DNA of 64,000 nt from Alistipes sp. (GCA_017465575.1 JAFTVX010000009.1:1-64000), one strand, 5' to 3'; counted from the first letter of the stretch, positions 26,449-38,244 are shown. A program made the numbers and translations. Notes: generated from the sequence alone by a model not told the origin.

Positions 26449-27741
26449 ATGGCTTTTTTATTTACATCAGAGTCGGTATCGGAGGGTCACCCCGATAAAG
26501 TAGCCGACCAGATTTCAGATGCTATTCTCGACGAGTTCCTTCGCCACGACCTCAACTCAAAGGTTGCGTGCGAGACTCTCTGTACCACTGGTCTTACCGT
26601 CGTTTCGGGCGAGGTACGCTCAGAGGGTTATGTTGATATTCAGGGCGTTGCACGCCGTGTTATCGACCGTATCGGCTACAACCGTAGCGAGTATCAGTTC
26701 GATGCTGCATCGTGTGGCGTACTCTCGGCAATCCACGAGCAGTCGGCAGATATCAACCAGGGTGTCGACCGCAAGGATGGCGAGGAGCAGGGCGCTGGCG
26801 ACCAGGGTATTATGTTCGGTTATGCCGTAGAGGAGACCCGCGAGCTTATGCCCGCAACACTCATCCTCTCACATGTTATCCTCAAGGAGTTGGCCGACAT
26901 TCGTCGTGGTGGCGAGCTGATGACCTATCTTCGTCCCGATGCCAAGAGTCAGGTAACCATCGAGTATGACGACGAGCGCCGTCCCAAGCGTGTGCACACC
27001 ATTGTGGTATCGACACAGCACGACGAGTTTATCCTCCCCACCCGCACCCGTTCGGAGAAGGAGGCAGAGCGCGAGATGCAGCGCATCATCGCCGACGATG
27101 TTCGCAACATCCTTATCCCCCGTGTCAAGGCTCGCTTGGAGCGTGCTGGCGACAAGGTTGCGGAGCTTATCGGCGACGACTACATCCTCCATGTTAATCC
27201 CACCGGCAAGTTCGTTATCGGTGGCCCTCACGGCGATACAGGTCTTACAGGTCGTAAGATTATCGTAGATACCTACGGTGGCCGTGGTGCTCATGGTGGC
27301 GGTGCATTCTCGGGCAAGGACTCATCGAAGGTAGACCGCTCGGCAGCCTATGCAGCACGCCACATCGCCAAGAATATGGTCGCTGCAGGCATCGCACGCG
27401 AGGTATTGGTGCAGGTGAGCTACGCAATCGGTATTGCTCAGCCCCTCTCGGTATATGTCGACACCTACGGCACAGCCAATGTCAAGATGACCGATGGCGA
27501 GATTGCCGAGAAGATTTCCGCAATGTTCGACCTTCGCCCTGCGGCTATCGTAGAGCGCTTCGGACTTAAGTACCCCATCTTCGAGGCTACCGCATCGTAT
27601 GGCCACTTTGGCCGTCGCCCCTACACCGAGCTTGTACGCTTCGTAGGCGAGAAGGGCAAGGAGTTCGCCAAGGAGGTTGAGTTCTTCTCGTGGGAGAAGA
27701 TTGACGAGGTAGACCGCCTCAAGCAGGAGTTCGGACTATAA
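26449..27741 (+). CDS. metK: S-adenosylmethionine synthetase
   Basis: 430 residues. It makes S-adenosylmethionine from methionine and ATP. Signature motifs are all present: [29 protein letters not shown], the P-loop-like GGGAFSGKD and DTYGTA. Some sections (an insertion around the PDAKSQV to [10 protein letters not shown] region) match the slightly longer Bacteroidales form. The ATG follows a 115-base leader with a SAM-II-like riboswitch and a clear promoter, and a strong terminator follows, so this is a single-gene unit. Confidence 0.97.
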   Translation: MAFLFTSESVSEGHPDKVADQISDAILDEFLRHDLNSKVACETLCTTGLTVVSGEVRSEGYVDIQGVARRVIDRIGYNRSEYQFDAASCGVLSAIHEQSADINQGVDRKDGEEQGAGDQGIMFGYAVEETRELMPATLILSHVILKELADIRRGGELMTYLRPDAKSQVTIEYDDERRPKRVHTIVVSTQHDEFILPTRTRSEKEAEREMQRIIADDVRNILIPRVKARLERAGDKVAELIGDDYILHVNPTGKFVIGGPHGDTGLTGRKIIVDTYGGRGAHGGGAFSGKDSSKVDRSAAYAARHIAKNMVAAGIAREVLVQVSYAIGIAQPLSVYVDTYGTANVKMTDGEIAEKISAMFDLRPAAIVERFGLKYPIFEATASYGHFGRRPYTELVRFVGEKGKEFAKEVEFFSWEKIDEVDRLKQEFGL

Positions 27742-27803
27742 GAGTTTTTAGTTATTAGTTGTTAGATAGCACTAATTTCTACGAAAAAATTCTAACCTTA
27801 CAA

Positions 27804-27845
27804 AAGGCTCTACATCAAGCGATTAGGTGTAGAGCCTTGATTTTT
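27804..27845 (+). terminator. metK terminator
   Basis: 11-bp perfect stem AAGGCTCTACA/TGTAGAGCCTT, then GATTTTT. Confidence 0.85.
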
Positions 27846-27868
27846 AGTAAAACTTTTTTTGAAAAAAG

Positions 27869-27899
27869 TTTGCAGATTAGAAAATAGTTACTACATTTG
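27869..27899 (+). promoter_or_regulatory. tRNA-Leu promoter
   Basis: TTTG (27869-27872), 19 bases, TACATTTG (27892-27899), ending 17 bases before the tRNA. Confidence 0.75.
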
Positions 27900-27916
27900 C
27901 ACACCCAAACCACAAA

Positions 27917-28000
27917 GCCCAGGTGGTGAAATTGGTAGACACGCTACTTTGAGGGGGTAGTGAGCATTAGCTCGTGCAAGTTCGAGTCTTGTCCTGGGCA
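27917..28000 (+). tRNA. tRNA-Leu (anticodon GAG)
   Basis: 84 bases, class II tRNA. Acceptor stem GCCCAGG/CCTGGGC with discriminator A, D-loop with TTGGTAGACAC, anticodon stem CTACT/GGTAG and loop TTGAGGG giving anticodon GAG (reads CUC and, by wobble, CUU). The long variable arm TGAGC/GCTCG is typical of leucine tRNAs, and the T-loop is TTCGAGT. The CCA end is not encoded. Promoter and terminator flank it closely. Confidence 0.95.
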
Positions 28001-28007
28001 CGAGAGA

Positions 28008-28037
28008 GACGGAAGGTAAATGCCTTCCGTCTTTTTT
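28008..28037 (+). terminator. tRNA-Leu terminator
   Basis: 9-bp stem GACGGAAGG/CCTTCCGTC followed by TTTTTT. Confidence 0.85.
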
Positions 28038-28041
28038 ATTT

Positions 28042-28250
28042 CTTGTGATAAGGGGTCATTCTCGGGACACCCGAAATTGGCGGAGTGCTGGCTGGTAGGT
28101 GGTTAATTAGGGAGTTTAAAGAGTTTAAGGAGAGTAGGGAGTTTAAGGATAAATGCCGGTAACGCTTCCCTAACTTCCCTAACCTCCCTAACCTACCTAA
28201 ATTCTCTATCAATTGCGCTAAAAACTAACAACTAATAACTAACAACTATT
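28042..28250 (+). repeat. Composite element H (hairpin module truncated)
   Basis: Begins TTCTTGTGATAAGGGGTCAT, the 5' part of the stop-codon hairpin module, but the module's middle and matching 3' arm are missing. The flank that normally follows the module is present (ATTGGC, then GCTGGCTGG). Then come TTAGGGAG words, the core ATGCCGGTAACGC (28153-28165), CCCTAACTTCC words, the box CTATCAATTGCGC and AACTAACAACT words up to the nitroreductase promoter. The remainder of this gap holds no gene. Confidence 0.6.
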
Positions 28251-28272
28251 TCTCTCTTTGCTCTTTTTTATT

Positions 28273-28280
28273 TATCTTTG
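28273..28280 (+). promoter_or_regulatory. -7 box of the nitroreductase promoter
   Basis: TATCTTTG, 24 bases before the ATG. A TTTG at 28257 is too close to be a normal -33 box. Confidence 0.5.
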
Positions 28281-28304
28281 TACCAAAGATAAGAAAAGCA
28301 GACT

Positions 28305-28934
28305 ATGGCAGATAACTACCTCGAAAAGCGAATGGAGGATTACCTCAACCAGCAGCCCGCAAAGCGCCGTGTGGCAACCCTCCGCCGTCTATTGCTCCAC
28401 AACCGTAGCTATCGTGGTTACGACAGCAAGTTTGTTGTGCGCCCCGACCAGCTACAACGCATCATCGAGGTGGCGACACTCTGTCCCTCGGCACGCAACC
28501 AGCAGGTGTTGCGCTTCCGCCCCGTAACGCAGGAGGAGGCAGAGAAGGTGCTACCCCACATCCGCTTGGGTGGCGCATTGCCCGAACTCAATCTACCCTT
28601 TGCGGGCACCGAGCCCAACGCCTTTATCGTTATCTGCTCGACAGTCGAGGAGTCGCACTATGTGAGTGTCGACCTCGGCATCGTGGCGCAGTCGATGCTT
28701 CTGCAAGCTACCGAGATAGGTCTTGGCGGCATCTGCATCGGCGCTTTCGACCGCAAGGCGGTAAAGGAGAGCCTTCAGCTACCCTACGACCCTATCCTCG
28801 TTCTTGCCATCGGTCGCCCAGCAGAGCATATCGAGCTACGAACGGTCGAGGAGGGTGCATCGCTCAACTACTACCGTGAGGGTGGCATCCACTATGTCCC
28901 GAAAATTAGAGTCGAAGACCTAATAATCAAATAA
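28305..28934 (+). CDS. Nitroreductase-family flavoprotein
   Basis: 209 residues, the usual size. Family features: NRSYRGYDSKFVV near the N-terminus, PSARNQQVLRFRPV (flavin-binding Arg/Asn region), a central LGIVAQSMLLQATEIGLGGICIGAF helix-turn that lines the FMN site, and VLAIGRP near the C-terminus. These FMN enzymes reduce nitro compounds, quinones or flavins with NAD(P)H; the physiological substrate is unknown. It starts a likely operon with the beta-galactosidase (20-base gap), a pairing without an obvious metabolic link. Confidence 0.88.
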   Translation: MADNYLEKRMEDYLNQQPAKRRVATLRRLLLHNRSYRGYDSKFVVRPDQLQRIIEVATLCPSARNQQVLRFRPVTQEEAEKVLPHIRLGGALPELNLPFAGTEPNAFIVICSTVEESHYVSVDLGIVAQSMLLQATEIGLGGICIGAFDRKAVKESLQLPYDPILVLAIGRPAEHIELRTVEEGASLNYYREGGIHYVPKIRVEDLIIK

Positions 28935-28951
28935 TTAAAACCTAATCCTAA

Positions 28952-32080
<3,129 letters not shown>

Positions 32081-32085
32081 TAGAT

Positions 32086-32841
32086 ATGAAACGAGTTTTA
32101 ACACTCCTTGTTATAGCACTTTTGACTTTGGCAACTGATGCTTCGGCAGCAGCGCCAAAGTCCAAAGGCTCGAACTTCTTTCGCCGTATGGAGACAGGCG
32201 ACTACAACCGCTTCTATCTGAGCTATGGCCTCACATGGATTGGTTGGCCTGAGCCAAAGGTGGATGTTAAGAAGAGTGAATTTCCGTTCCTCTATGGACT
32301 AAATCTCGGCTATCTTCATGCCAGCAACATTGCAAAGGGCATACCCCTCTATATCGAGTATGGCGCGAGCTTTCAGTACACCTTCGGTAACAACCATATC
32401 TACCAACAGCGTGTTCCAGGCTCCAAGACCAAGGATGTTACCCATATAAATATGTACTCGGTGAATGTGCCAGTAAACCTCACAATGCGCTTTACGCTGG
32501 GTAATAGACGCTGCTCACTCTCGCCATATGTCGGCATCAACCTACGAGCCAACCTTGGTGGCGATAAGAGACGCGTAAGAATCTACGATTTTGTCCATCA
32601 AGCAGTCAGGAAGGTAGACCGATATCGACTCTTTGACTCTTCCGACGAGTTTGATGCTATGGGCGAAAAGGCCTTAAAGCGCTTTCAGCCAGGCGTAAAC
32701 TTTGGCCTCGGCTTCACCTACGGCAGATTCTATGTTGGTGCTGGTTGCCTCTTCGATGTTATGGATATTATCCAGTGCGAGGAGGGTGGATATGTCGGCA
32801 AATTTGGCATCGCCAATATCTCTGTCGGCGTAACATTCTAA
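32086..32841 (+). CDS. Outer-membrane beta-barrel protein of unknown function
   Basis: 251 residues with a signal peptide (to about residue 22, DASA). The rest alternates aromatic and polar residues in short strands and ends in KFGIANISVGVTF, a terminal phenylalanine as in many barrels. It resembles the small 8-stranded barrels annotated PorT-like or OMP_b-brl in Bacteroidota. It begins 5 bases after the beta-galactosidase stop and shares its terminator, so a link to that enzyme is possible but not shown. Confidence 0.65.
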   Translation: MKRVLTLLVIALLTLATDASAAAPKSKGSNFFRRMETGDYNRFYLSYGLTWIGWPEPKVDVKKSEFPFLYGLNLGYLHASNIAKGIPLYIEYGASFQYTFGNNHIYQQRVPGSKTKDVTHINMYSVNVPVNLTMRFTLGNRRCSLSPYVGINLRANLGGDKRRVRIYDFVHQAVRKVDRYRLFDSSDEFDAMGEKALKRFQPGVNFGLGFTYGRFYVGAGCLFDVMDIIQCEEGGYVGKFGIANISVGVTF

Positions 32842-32859
32842 GCCGTTGTACGATACAAA

Positions 32860-32897
32860 ATATGGCTGACTCCATACGGGGTCAGCCATATCTTTTT
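32860..32897. terminator. Bidirectional terminator
   Basis: 11-bp perfect stem ATATGGCTGAC/GTCAGCCATAT; CTTTTTG follows on the plus strand and TTTTG on the minus strand. It serves the barrel gene and the convergent nitronate monooxygenase gene. Confidence 0.8.
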
Positions 32898-32912
32898 GTA
32901 GTTTTTCGATGC

Positions 32913-34001
32913 CTATAGCTTCGACTTTATCTTCTCCACAAAGGCATCGTACTCGGCCGAGAGCGACGACATCAAGCTCTTTACCGAGATAATCTTCTCG
33001 GCACGCCAAGCGTTTGCCCCTGCAAAGGCGTAGCCGTGGTCGAGGCGACCCTTGAAGGCGTTGAACAAGGCGAGCATAATGCAGTAGGGGCTATGCACAA
33101 CATCACAGGTCTTGATGCAGTTGAAGGCGCACTGCTTGGGTTTGGTAAGTCCCTCTTTCACAGAGTCGAGGAACGAGCTACGCACCGCACGACCCGGCAT
33201 ACCCACAGGGCTCTGGATGATTTGGATATCGCCCTCCTTGGCATTGATATATGCCTCCTTGAAGCGAATATCGGCGTCGCACTCCTCGGTCGTCACGAAG
33301 CGTGTACCCATCTGCACGCCCGACGCACCCAACGACATTGCATTGAAGATATCCTCGCCAGTGTAGATGCCTCCCGCGGCGATTACGGGAATGGTGCAGC
33401 CGTGCTCCTCAGCGAAACGGTTAACAACTGCAACAACCTCAGGCAGAGTCTTGCCAAGGCTAAACTCCTCGTCGAAAATCTGGTCGCCCTTATAGCCAAG
33501 GTGACCTCCCGCCTTGGGGCCCTCAACAACGATAGCATCGGGCGTATAGCGGTACTCCGTCCACCACTTCTCACACAATAGCTTAGCAGCGCGTGCCGAC
33601 GACACGATAGGCGCCAACTTGGTCTTTGCACCCTCGGTCAAGAACGAGGGGAGGTTGAGCGGAAGACCAGCACCCGAGAAGATGATATCGGCACCCTCCT
33701 TAACGGCGGTGCGCACCATATCTGCAAAGTTGGTCATCGCAACCATAACATTGACACCAATGATACCCTCGGTCTTCTGTCGTGCCTTGCGCAACTCCTC
33801 CTTAAGACCCTCGATGGCAGCCTCCGCCACACTCTTTGCCTTGTCCTTATATATCAAGCCCAGACCGGCTGACGATATTACGCCGACACCACCCTCGTTC
33901 GCTACGGCCGAGGCAAGGCCCGAGAGCGAGATGCCGACACCCATACCACCCTGCACGATGGGAAGGCGGGCGGTAAGGTCTCCAATTTTCAGTGATTTCA
34001 T
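32913..34001 (-). CDS. Nitronate monooxygenase / FabK-like flavin enzyme
   Basis: 362 residues from ATG 34001; the open frame extends 24 codons upstream but crosses the promoter, so I chose the ATG that starts MKSLKIGDLTARLPIVQGGM. TIM-barrel FMN motifs: QGGMGVGIS, VISSAG, the AAGGIYTGEDI phosphate loop and GASGVQMGTRF. The C-terminal third contains several Cys residues (CAFNCIKTCD). Relatives are annotated as nitronate monooxygenase or enoyl-ACP reductase II; which reaction occurs here cannot be decided by eye. Confidence 0.85.
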   Translation of the reverse strand: MKSLKIGDLTARLPIVQGGMGVGISLSGLASAVANEGGVGVISSAGLGLIYKDKAKSVAEAAIEGLKEELRKARQKTEGIIGVNVMVAMTNFADMVRTAVKEGADIIFSGAGLPLNLPSFLTEGAKTKLAPIVSSARAAKLLCEKWWTEYRYTPDAIVVEGPKAGGHLGYKGDQIFDEEFSLGKTLPEVVAVVNRFAEEHGCTIPVIAAGGIYTGEDIFNAMSLGASGVQMGTRFVTTEECDADIRFKEAYINAKEGDIQIIQSPVGMPGRAVRSSFLDSVKEGLTKPKQCAFNCIKTCDVVHSPYCIMLALFNAFKGRLDHGYAFAGANAWRAEKIISVKSLMSSLSAEYDAFVEKIKSKL

Positions 34002-34037
34002 TGTTTTCTTCGTTATATAGTTTGTAAAAATACGGCG

Positions 34038-34045
34038 CAAAGATA
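34038..34045 (-). promoter_or_regulatory. -7 box of the nitronate monooxygenase promoter
   Basis: TATCTTTG on the minus strand, 37 bases upstream of the start; a TTG lies about 22 bases further upstream. Confidence 0.55.
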
Positions 34046-34142
34046 AATATAAAAACGAAAAAAGCACCAACAAAATAGCATTTTGTTGATACTTTTCTCG
34101 ATTTTATATAAAACCTATGTTCCGAAATAGAACAATTACATT

Positions 34143-35357
34143 CTATCTTGCCACCTTCAAAAGTGAGGAGTCGCCATAGCTCAAAAATCTAAAATCGTGA
34201 GCCAAGGCGTAGTCATAAATTCGATGCCAGTCATCACCCACATAGGCGCCTACAAGCAGTAGAAGCGTAGATTTTGGCTGGTGGAAGTTGGTGATTATGT
34301 AGCGCACCACACGGAAGCGATAGCCCAGAGGGGTAATCATAATCTGCGTTGCCGCTTTTAGCTGCTCGACACCATTTTTGCTCATATAATCCGCAATGGT
34401 CTGCAACACCTCACGACCGCTAAACTCCTGAGGGATATCGTACAACTCCCACTGCCCTACCACACGCTCGGTAGCGGGCGAGCCCTCCGAACGGATACGC
34501 CAAGCGAGTGCCGTGAGCGACTCCAAGGTACGCACCGAGGTGGTGCCTACGGCAACGATATTGTCGGCACGCTGGAGTAGATTCTCGATAGTCGAGAGCG
34601 TAACCGAAAAGTGCTCGGTATGCATAGGGTGCTGAGCGGCATTTTCGTCTTTTACGGGGAGGAAAGTGCCAGCGCCAACATGGAGTGTAACACCTTCAAA
34701 GCCAAAGCCTTTGGTGCGCATCTCCTCCATCAGCTCCTCGGTAAAGTGCAGACCTGCCGTGGGTGCTGCCACCGAGCCCTCGTAGCGGGCATAGACAGTC
34801 TGGTAGCGAGTATTGTCAATCTCCTCACTCTCGCGGTTGAGATATGGCGGAATGGGTATGCGACCAAGCTCTTCGAGAAGTTCGCCAAAGGTGCAGTCTG
34901 CCGACCAGCGCATACGCACAATATGCTCTCTTGTGCCTCTCTCAACAATCTCGGCACGCAGCGTATGGCTCTCGCCACGATAATCGAAGTCGATGCCTAC
35001 CTCGCCCTCTTTCCACTTTTTGAGGTTGCCGACAATGCAGCTCCACTCGCTCTCGCCACGCTGCTGAAAGGCACGCTCATAGTCTGCAGGGCGGTGAGGC
35101 TCAAGACAGAATACCTCGATGCGCGCACCCGATGCCTTGTGCATCACGATGCGGGCACGCACCACGCGCGTATTGTTAAATACGAGCATCGCACCCTCTG
35201 GTAAGAAGTCGGCTACCGAGCGAAAATGGCTCTCCTCGATTGTGCCATTGTCATAAACCAACAACTTCGACGACGAGCGCTCCGCCAACGGAAACTTGGC
35301 AATACGCTCATCAGGAAGGTTGTAGTTATAGTCGTTGATATCTATATGTCGTTCCAT
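34143..35357 (-). CDS. queA: S-adenosylmethionine:tRNA ribosyltransferase-isomerase QueA
   Basis: 404 residues, longer than the E. coli enzyme but usual for Bacteroidales. It transfers the ribosyl part of SAM to preQ1 in tRNA to give epoxyqueuosine. Motifs: RIAKFPLAERSSSKLLV, LVFNNTRVVRARI, PTAGLHFTEELM, HVGAGTFLPVK, VGTTSVRTLESL and the C-terminal TNFHQPKSTLLLLVGAYVG. The start follows its -7 box so closely that the message may be nearly leaderless. Confidence 0.95.
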   Translation of the reverse strand: MERHIDINDYNYNLPDERIAKFPLAERSSSKLLVYDNGTIEESHFRSVADFLPEGAMLVFNNTRVVRARIVMHKASGARIEVFCLEPHRPADYERAFQQRGESEWSCIVGNLKKWKEGEVGIDFDYRGESHTLRAEIVERGTREHIVRMRWSADCTFGELLEELGRIPIPPYLNRESEEIDNTRYQTVYARYEGSVAAPTAGLHFTEELMEEMRTKGFGFEGVTLHVGAGTFLPVKDENAAQHPMHTEHFSVTLSTIENLLQRADNIVAVGTTSVRTLESLTALAWRIRSEGSPATERVVGQWELYDIPQEFSGREVLQTIADYMSKNGVEQLKAATQIMITPLGYRFRVVRYIITNFHQPKSTLLLLVGAYVGDDWHRIYDYALAHDFRFLSYGDSSLLKVAR

Positions 35358-35364
35358 AGTGGCG

Positions 35365-35372
35365 CAAAGGTA
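35365..35372 (-). promoter_or_regulatory. -7 box of the queA promoter
   Basis: TACCTTTG on the minus strand ends 7 bases before the queA ATG, implying a leader of only a few bases. No -33 box is seen because the upstream DNA is a run of A and T. Confidence 0.55.
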
Positions 35373-35397
35373 GAAAAAAAATTAATATTCGTTAATT

Positions 35398-35583
35398 TTT
35401 TTAGTTGTTAGTTGTTAGTTTTTAGAGTTGCGCTCGGAGGGAGCGCAGTCGATAGAGAATTTAGAGAAGTTAGAGAATTTAGAGAAGTTAGGGAGGCGCT
35501 ACCGACATTTATCCCTAAGCTCTCTACATTCCCTAAACTCATTAAATTCCCTAATAAAACTTCCTTCCAGTCAGCAATCAGCC
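35398..35583 (-). repeat. Word-array part of composite element D/A
   Basis: Read on the minus strand: GCTGACTGGAAGG, TTAGGGAATTTAATGAG-like words, the core ATGTCGGTAGCGC (35508-35496), CTCCCTAACTTCTC-like words, the box CTATCGACTGCGC and AACTAACAACT words, ending at the queA promoter. A 65-codon frame that crosses it is an artefact of the repeats. Confidence 0.65.
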
Positions 35584-35710
35584 AATTTCTTGTCAGAAGG
35601 GGCATAATTTGGCGCCGATAAAGAGAAAGAGCGGATGGGACATACTGGAGGTATTTCCCATTCAGGGCAATGATTGAGGCGTCGAAGGATACCCCTTTTC
35701 ACAAGAAATT
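35584..35710 (-). repeat. Stop-codon hairpin family, member A
   Basis: Outer arms 35584-35602 (AATTTCTTGTCAGAAGGGG) and 35692-35710 pair at 17 of 19 positions. A second helix GGCGCC/GGCGTC and a central hairpin ATGGGA/TCCCAT (35635-35640, 35656-35661) lie inside. It is tandem to member D and is not itself next to a stop codon. Together with 35398-35583 and 35711-35839 it fills the gap, which has no gene. Confidence 0.6.
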
Positions 35711-35839
35711 ATTTGTCGTCAAAAGGTAGTAGATGCAACGCTCGGCAAAAAAAATGCGGATGGGCTGTACTAAGAGGTACTGCTCATTCGCATTTTCTTT
35801 TGTTAGCGGCAGCAGATGCTGCCTTTTCACGACAAATTA
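35711..35839 (-). repeat. Stop-codon hairpin family, member D
   Basis: Outer arms 35711-35729 and 35819-35837 pair at 17 of 19 positions; the second arm ends in the stop codon of the S46 peptidase (TTA, 35837-35839). The central hairpin AAAATGCG/CGCATTTT (35751-35758, 35789-35796) adjoins a run of eight A on the plus strand, so on the minus strand it looks like a terminator stem followed by T8. Its loop shares GTACT...GTAC and GCCCAT segments with member E. Confidence 0.65.
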
Positions 35840-37918
35840 CTTAATGGTTAGTTCGTTGAGCAACCAGTTCGCCCCTGCGTACTTCTCGATAATGAAGAGC
35901 ACATAACGAATATCCACAGCGATGGTGCGCTGGAGGTCGGGCTCGAAGGCTACATCACCAGACATCGCCTCCCAGTTACCATCGAAGGCAAGACCGATAA
36001 GCTGACCCTTGGCGTTCATCACGGGAGAACCAGAGTTACCACCAGTGATATCGCAGTTTACGAGGAATGCCACGGGGAGGTCGCCATTCTTATCGGCATA
36101 ACGACCATAGTCCTTCTTGGCGTATAGCTCCTTGAGGCGCTCGGGCACGGTAAACTCCACGGGGTTGGTGGGGTCCTCCTTAGCCATTACGCCATCGAGG
36201 GTGGTGTAGTGGTTGTAGACGATACCATCGGCGGGGCTATAAGGCAAGACATTACCATAGGTGAGGCGGATGGTGAAGTTGGCATCCGATGCCCACGCCT
36301 TCTCGGGCTGCATCATCATCAAGCCCTTGATATAGAGGCGATGACCCTCGCTATAGAGAGGTGCTGTCTTCTGCACGGCAGGTGCCAACTCGCGGTAGAG
36401 GTCGATGATAGATTTAGCAAGCTCGGTTGCGGGGTCGTTCTGGAATGCTGCCTGTTGCTCCTCCTCCGAGAGGCTTGCAACGGCAAGGAAATCCTCGTAT
36501 GTTGTAAGCTTAGAGTTGTCGTAGAGCCAATCTACATACTTATCCGAGTCGCCACCAAACTCCGAGTCAATCTTTGCGTAGATTGAGGGGAGAAGGTCGT
36601 TGTTCTCACGATAAATCTGGAACATACGCTTTGCCACAGCACGGTCGGCCGAAGCATCGTAGTCCTTGTAGAACTGCTCGATATCGCGTACACCAAGCAC
36701 GGTCTGCACAAGCTCAACAGACTGCATAAAGGCCTCCGAGAGGTACTGGATAGTGGCATTCTCCTTGCGAGACTCGGTCTGCGAACGCTCGATAAGCGAG
36801 AGGGCATCCACGAAGCGCTCCTCGGGCAGGGTGTTCTTCTCTGCCCACGCCTGGAAGGCTGCCTCCTGTGCCGCCTTCTTGGCACGCACATCGAGCTTCT
36901 CGATGCCGCGCGACATACCGATAGAGTTCTTCCAGTAGTTTGCCGACTGCGCATACTTCGAGTCGTACTTGATACGGATAGCCTGGTCGGCATCCATAAA
37001 CTCACGCAATATCTTCTGTCGCTCACCACGGATGTAGATGCGCTGGGGGTTGTCTACCTCCAACATATAGTCAATCTCCGACGATGTCATATAGCGCTCG
37101 GTAGAGCCGGGGAAGCCCATAATCATACCGAAGTCGCCCTCCTCGATACCCTTCAATGAGATATCGAGCCACTTATCAGCCTTGTAGGGCACATTCTCCT
37201 CAGAGTAGGCTGCAGGGCGATTGTCCTTGCCAGCATATACACGGAAGATTGAGAAGTCGCCAGTATGACGAGGCCACATCCAGTTGTCGGTGTCGCCACC
37301 AAACTTACCGATAGACGAGGGAGGAGTACCTACCAAGCGAACATCGGGATATACCTCGTAGACAAATGCAAAGAACTGATTATCACCAAAGAACGAGGGA
37401 ACAATAATCTGCATACCGGGATACTTAGCCTCCAAGTCGGCGATAAGACACTGCTTGGCAGCAGCCACCATCTGCTCATACTCCGCCTGAGCGGCAGTCG
37501 AGGGTATAGCGCCCACGATATCGGCAGTTACATCGAAGATATGGCGTACGAAGCGCACCGAGAGACCCTCGGCGGGAAGCTCCTCGGCGTTGTTCTGCGC
37601 CCAGAAACCATCTTTTAGGTAGTCGTGCTCGACAGATGAGAGCTTCTGGATTGCGCTGTAACCGCAGTGGTGGTTGGTGAAGAGCAAGCCCTCGGGCGAC
37701 ACAATCTCGCCAGTACAGCCACCGCCAAAGACCACGATAGCATCCTTCAACGAAGACTTCTCTGCCGAGTAGATATCCTCAGCCTTAAGCTTGCAACCGT
37801 GTGCCTTCATATCCTTGCTGTTCATCTTCTTGATATATGGCAGAAGCCACATACCCTCATCGGCAACGGCGGTAAACGATACGCCCACCAAAGCCAACAA
37901 TAAAAATAGTTTTTTCAT
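35837..37918 (-). CDS. S46-family dipeptidyl-peptidase (DPP7/DPP11 type)
   Basis: 693 residues from ATG 37918, which opens a clear signal peptide (MKKLFLLLALVGVSFTAVADEG); an upstream in-frame ATG adds 13 unlikely residues. Chymotrypsin-like double barrel with helical insert. Triad: His84 (TNHHCGYSAI), an Asp in the DNWMWPRHTGDF region, and Ser629 (GGNSGSP). The residue 18 after the serine is Gly (AFDGNWE), which as I recall fits DPP7-type (hydrophobic P1) rather than DPP11-type (Asp/Glu P1, Arg there). It releases dipeptides in the periplasm for amino-acid fermenters. Confidence 0.92.
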   Translation of the reverse strand: MKKLFLLLALVGVSFTAVADEGMWLLPYIKKMNSKDMKAHGCKLKAEDIYSAEKSSLKDAIVVFGGGCTGEIVSPEGLLFTNHHCGYSAIQKLSSVEHDYLKDGFWAQNNAEELPAEGLSVRFVRHIFDVTADIVGAIPSTAAQAEYEQMVAAAKQCLIADLEAKYPGMQIIVPSFFGDNQFFAFVYEVYPDVRLVGTPPSSIGKFGGDTDNWMWPRHTGDFSIFRVYAGKDNRPAAYSEENVPYKADKWLDISLKGIEEGDFGMIMGFPGSTERYMTSSEIDYMLEVDNPQRIYIRGERQKILREFMDADQAIRIKYDSKYAQSANYWKNSIGMSRGIEKLDVRAKKAAQEAAFQAWAEKNTLPEERFVDALSLIERSQTESRKENATIQYLSEAFMQSVELVQTVLGVRDIEQFYKDYDASADRAVAKRMFQIYRENNDLLPSIYAKIDSEFGGDSDKYVDWLYDNSKLTTYEDFLAVASLSEEEQQAAFQNDPATELAKSIIDLYRELAPAVQKTAPLYSEGHRLYIKGLMMMQPEKAWASDANFTIRLTYGNVLPYSPADGIVYNHYTTLDGVMAKEDPTNPVEFTVPERLKELYAKKDYGRYADKNGDLPVAFLVNCDITGGNSGSPVMNAKGQLIGLAFDGNWEAMSGDVAFEPDLQRTIAVDIRYVLFIIEKYAGANWLLNELTIK

Positions 37919-37965
37919 AAAAATAAGTTGTATTAAGTTACGATTATCTGCGAACATTATTGGTA

Positions 37966-37996
37966 CAAAGATAAGAAAAAAAGATAAAAGAACAAA
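37966..37996 (-). promoter_or_regulatory. S46 peptidase promoter
   Basis: Minus-strand TTTG (37996-37993), 19 bases, TATCTTTG (37973-37966); leader about 40 bases. Confidence 0.75.
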
Positions 37997-38003
37997 GAGA
38001 TAT

Positions 38004-38092
38004 TATTAAGACGATAGGACATTAGGACGATAAGATGATAGGAAAAATCATAAGGTCTTATGGTCTTAAAGTCCTAATCTCTTACAGAACTA
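38004..38092 (+). repeat. Inverted array of AGGACGATA-like words
   Basis: Left arm (38006-38050) of ACGATAGGAC and ATTAGGACG words and right arm (38052-38092) of AAGGTCTTATGG and TAAAGTCCTAA words are roughly reverse complements around GGAAAAATCAT. Same word family as 19236-19321. The 13-base core is absent. Confidence 0.55.
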
Positions 38093-38102
38093 AAAACTTT
38101 TA

Positions 38103-38205
38103 TGCCACCAAAGCGACATAATGGCACTATTAATTACGCTGTGGCGACAAAATGTCGCCGTGGACTGACATAATTTCTTCTTATCGCAATTGGCAAAGTA
38201 ATTGC
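38103..38205 (+). promoter_or_regulatory. Palindrome-rich region upstream of clpB
   Basis: Three inverted repeats: TGCCA/TGGCA (38103-38107, 38122-38126), a perfect GGCGACA-AAA-TGTCGCC (38143-38159) and GCAATT/AATTGC (38186-38191, 38200-38205), plus ACTGACATAATTTC. No TANNTTTG box is visible, so clpB probably uses a stress-specific promoter or repressor. The GCGACATAATGGCA and TGTCGCC words look like operators but I cannot assign the regulator. Confidence 0.45.
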
Positions 38206-38244
38206 CCCGACCAATAGCAGAAAATAATTTAACCAATCGCAAAT

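Noticed and set aside
35408..35605. Open frames over repeat elements (35408-35605, 53254-53499 and 13010-13207)
   Set aside because: Their translations are the array words (SLNSL, SLGNV) or hairpin arms; no conserved protein, and they coincide exactly with non-coding repeats.
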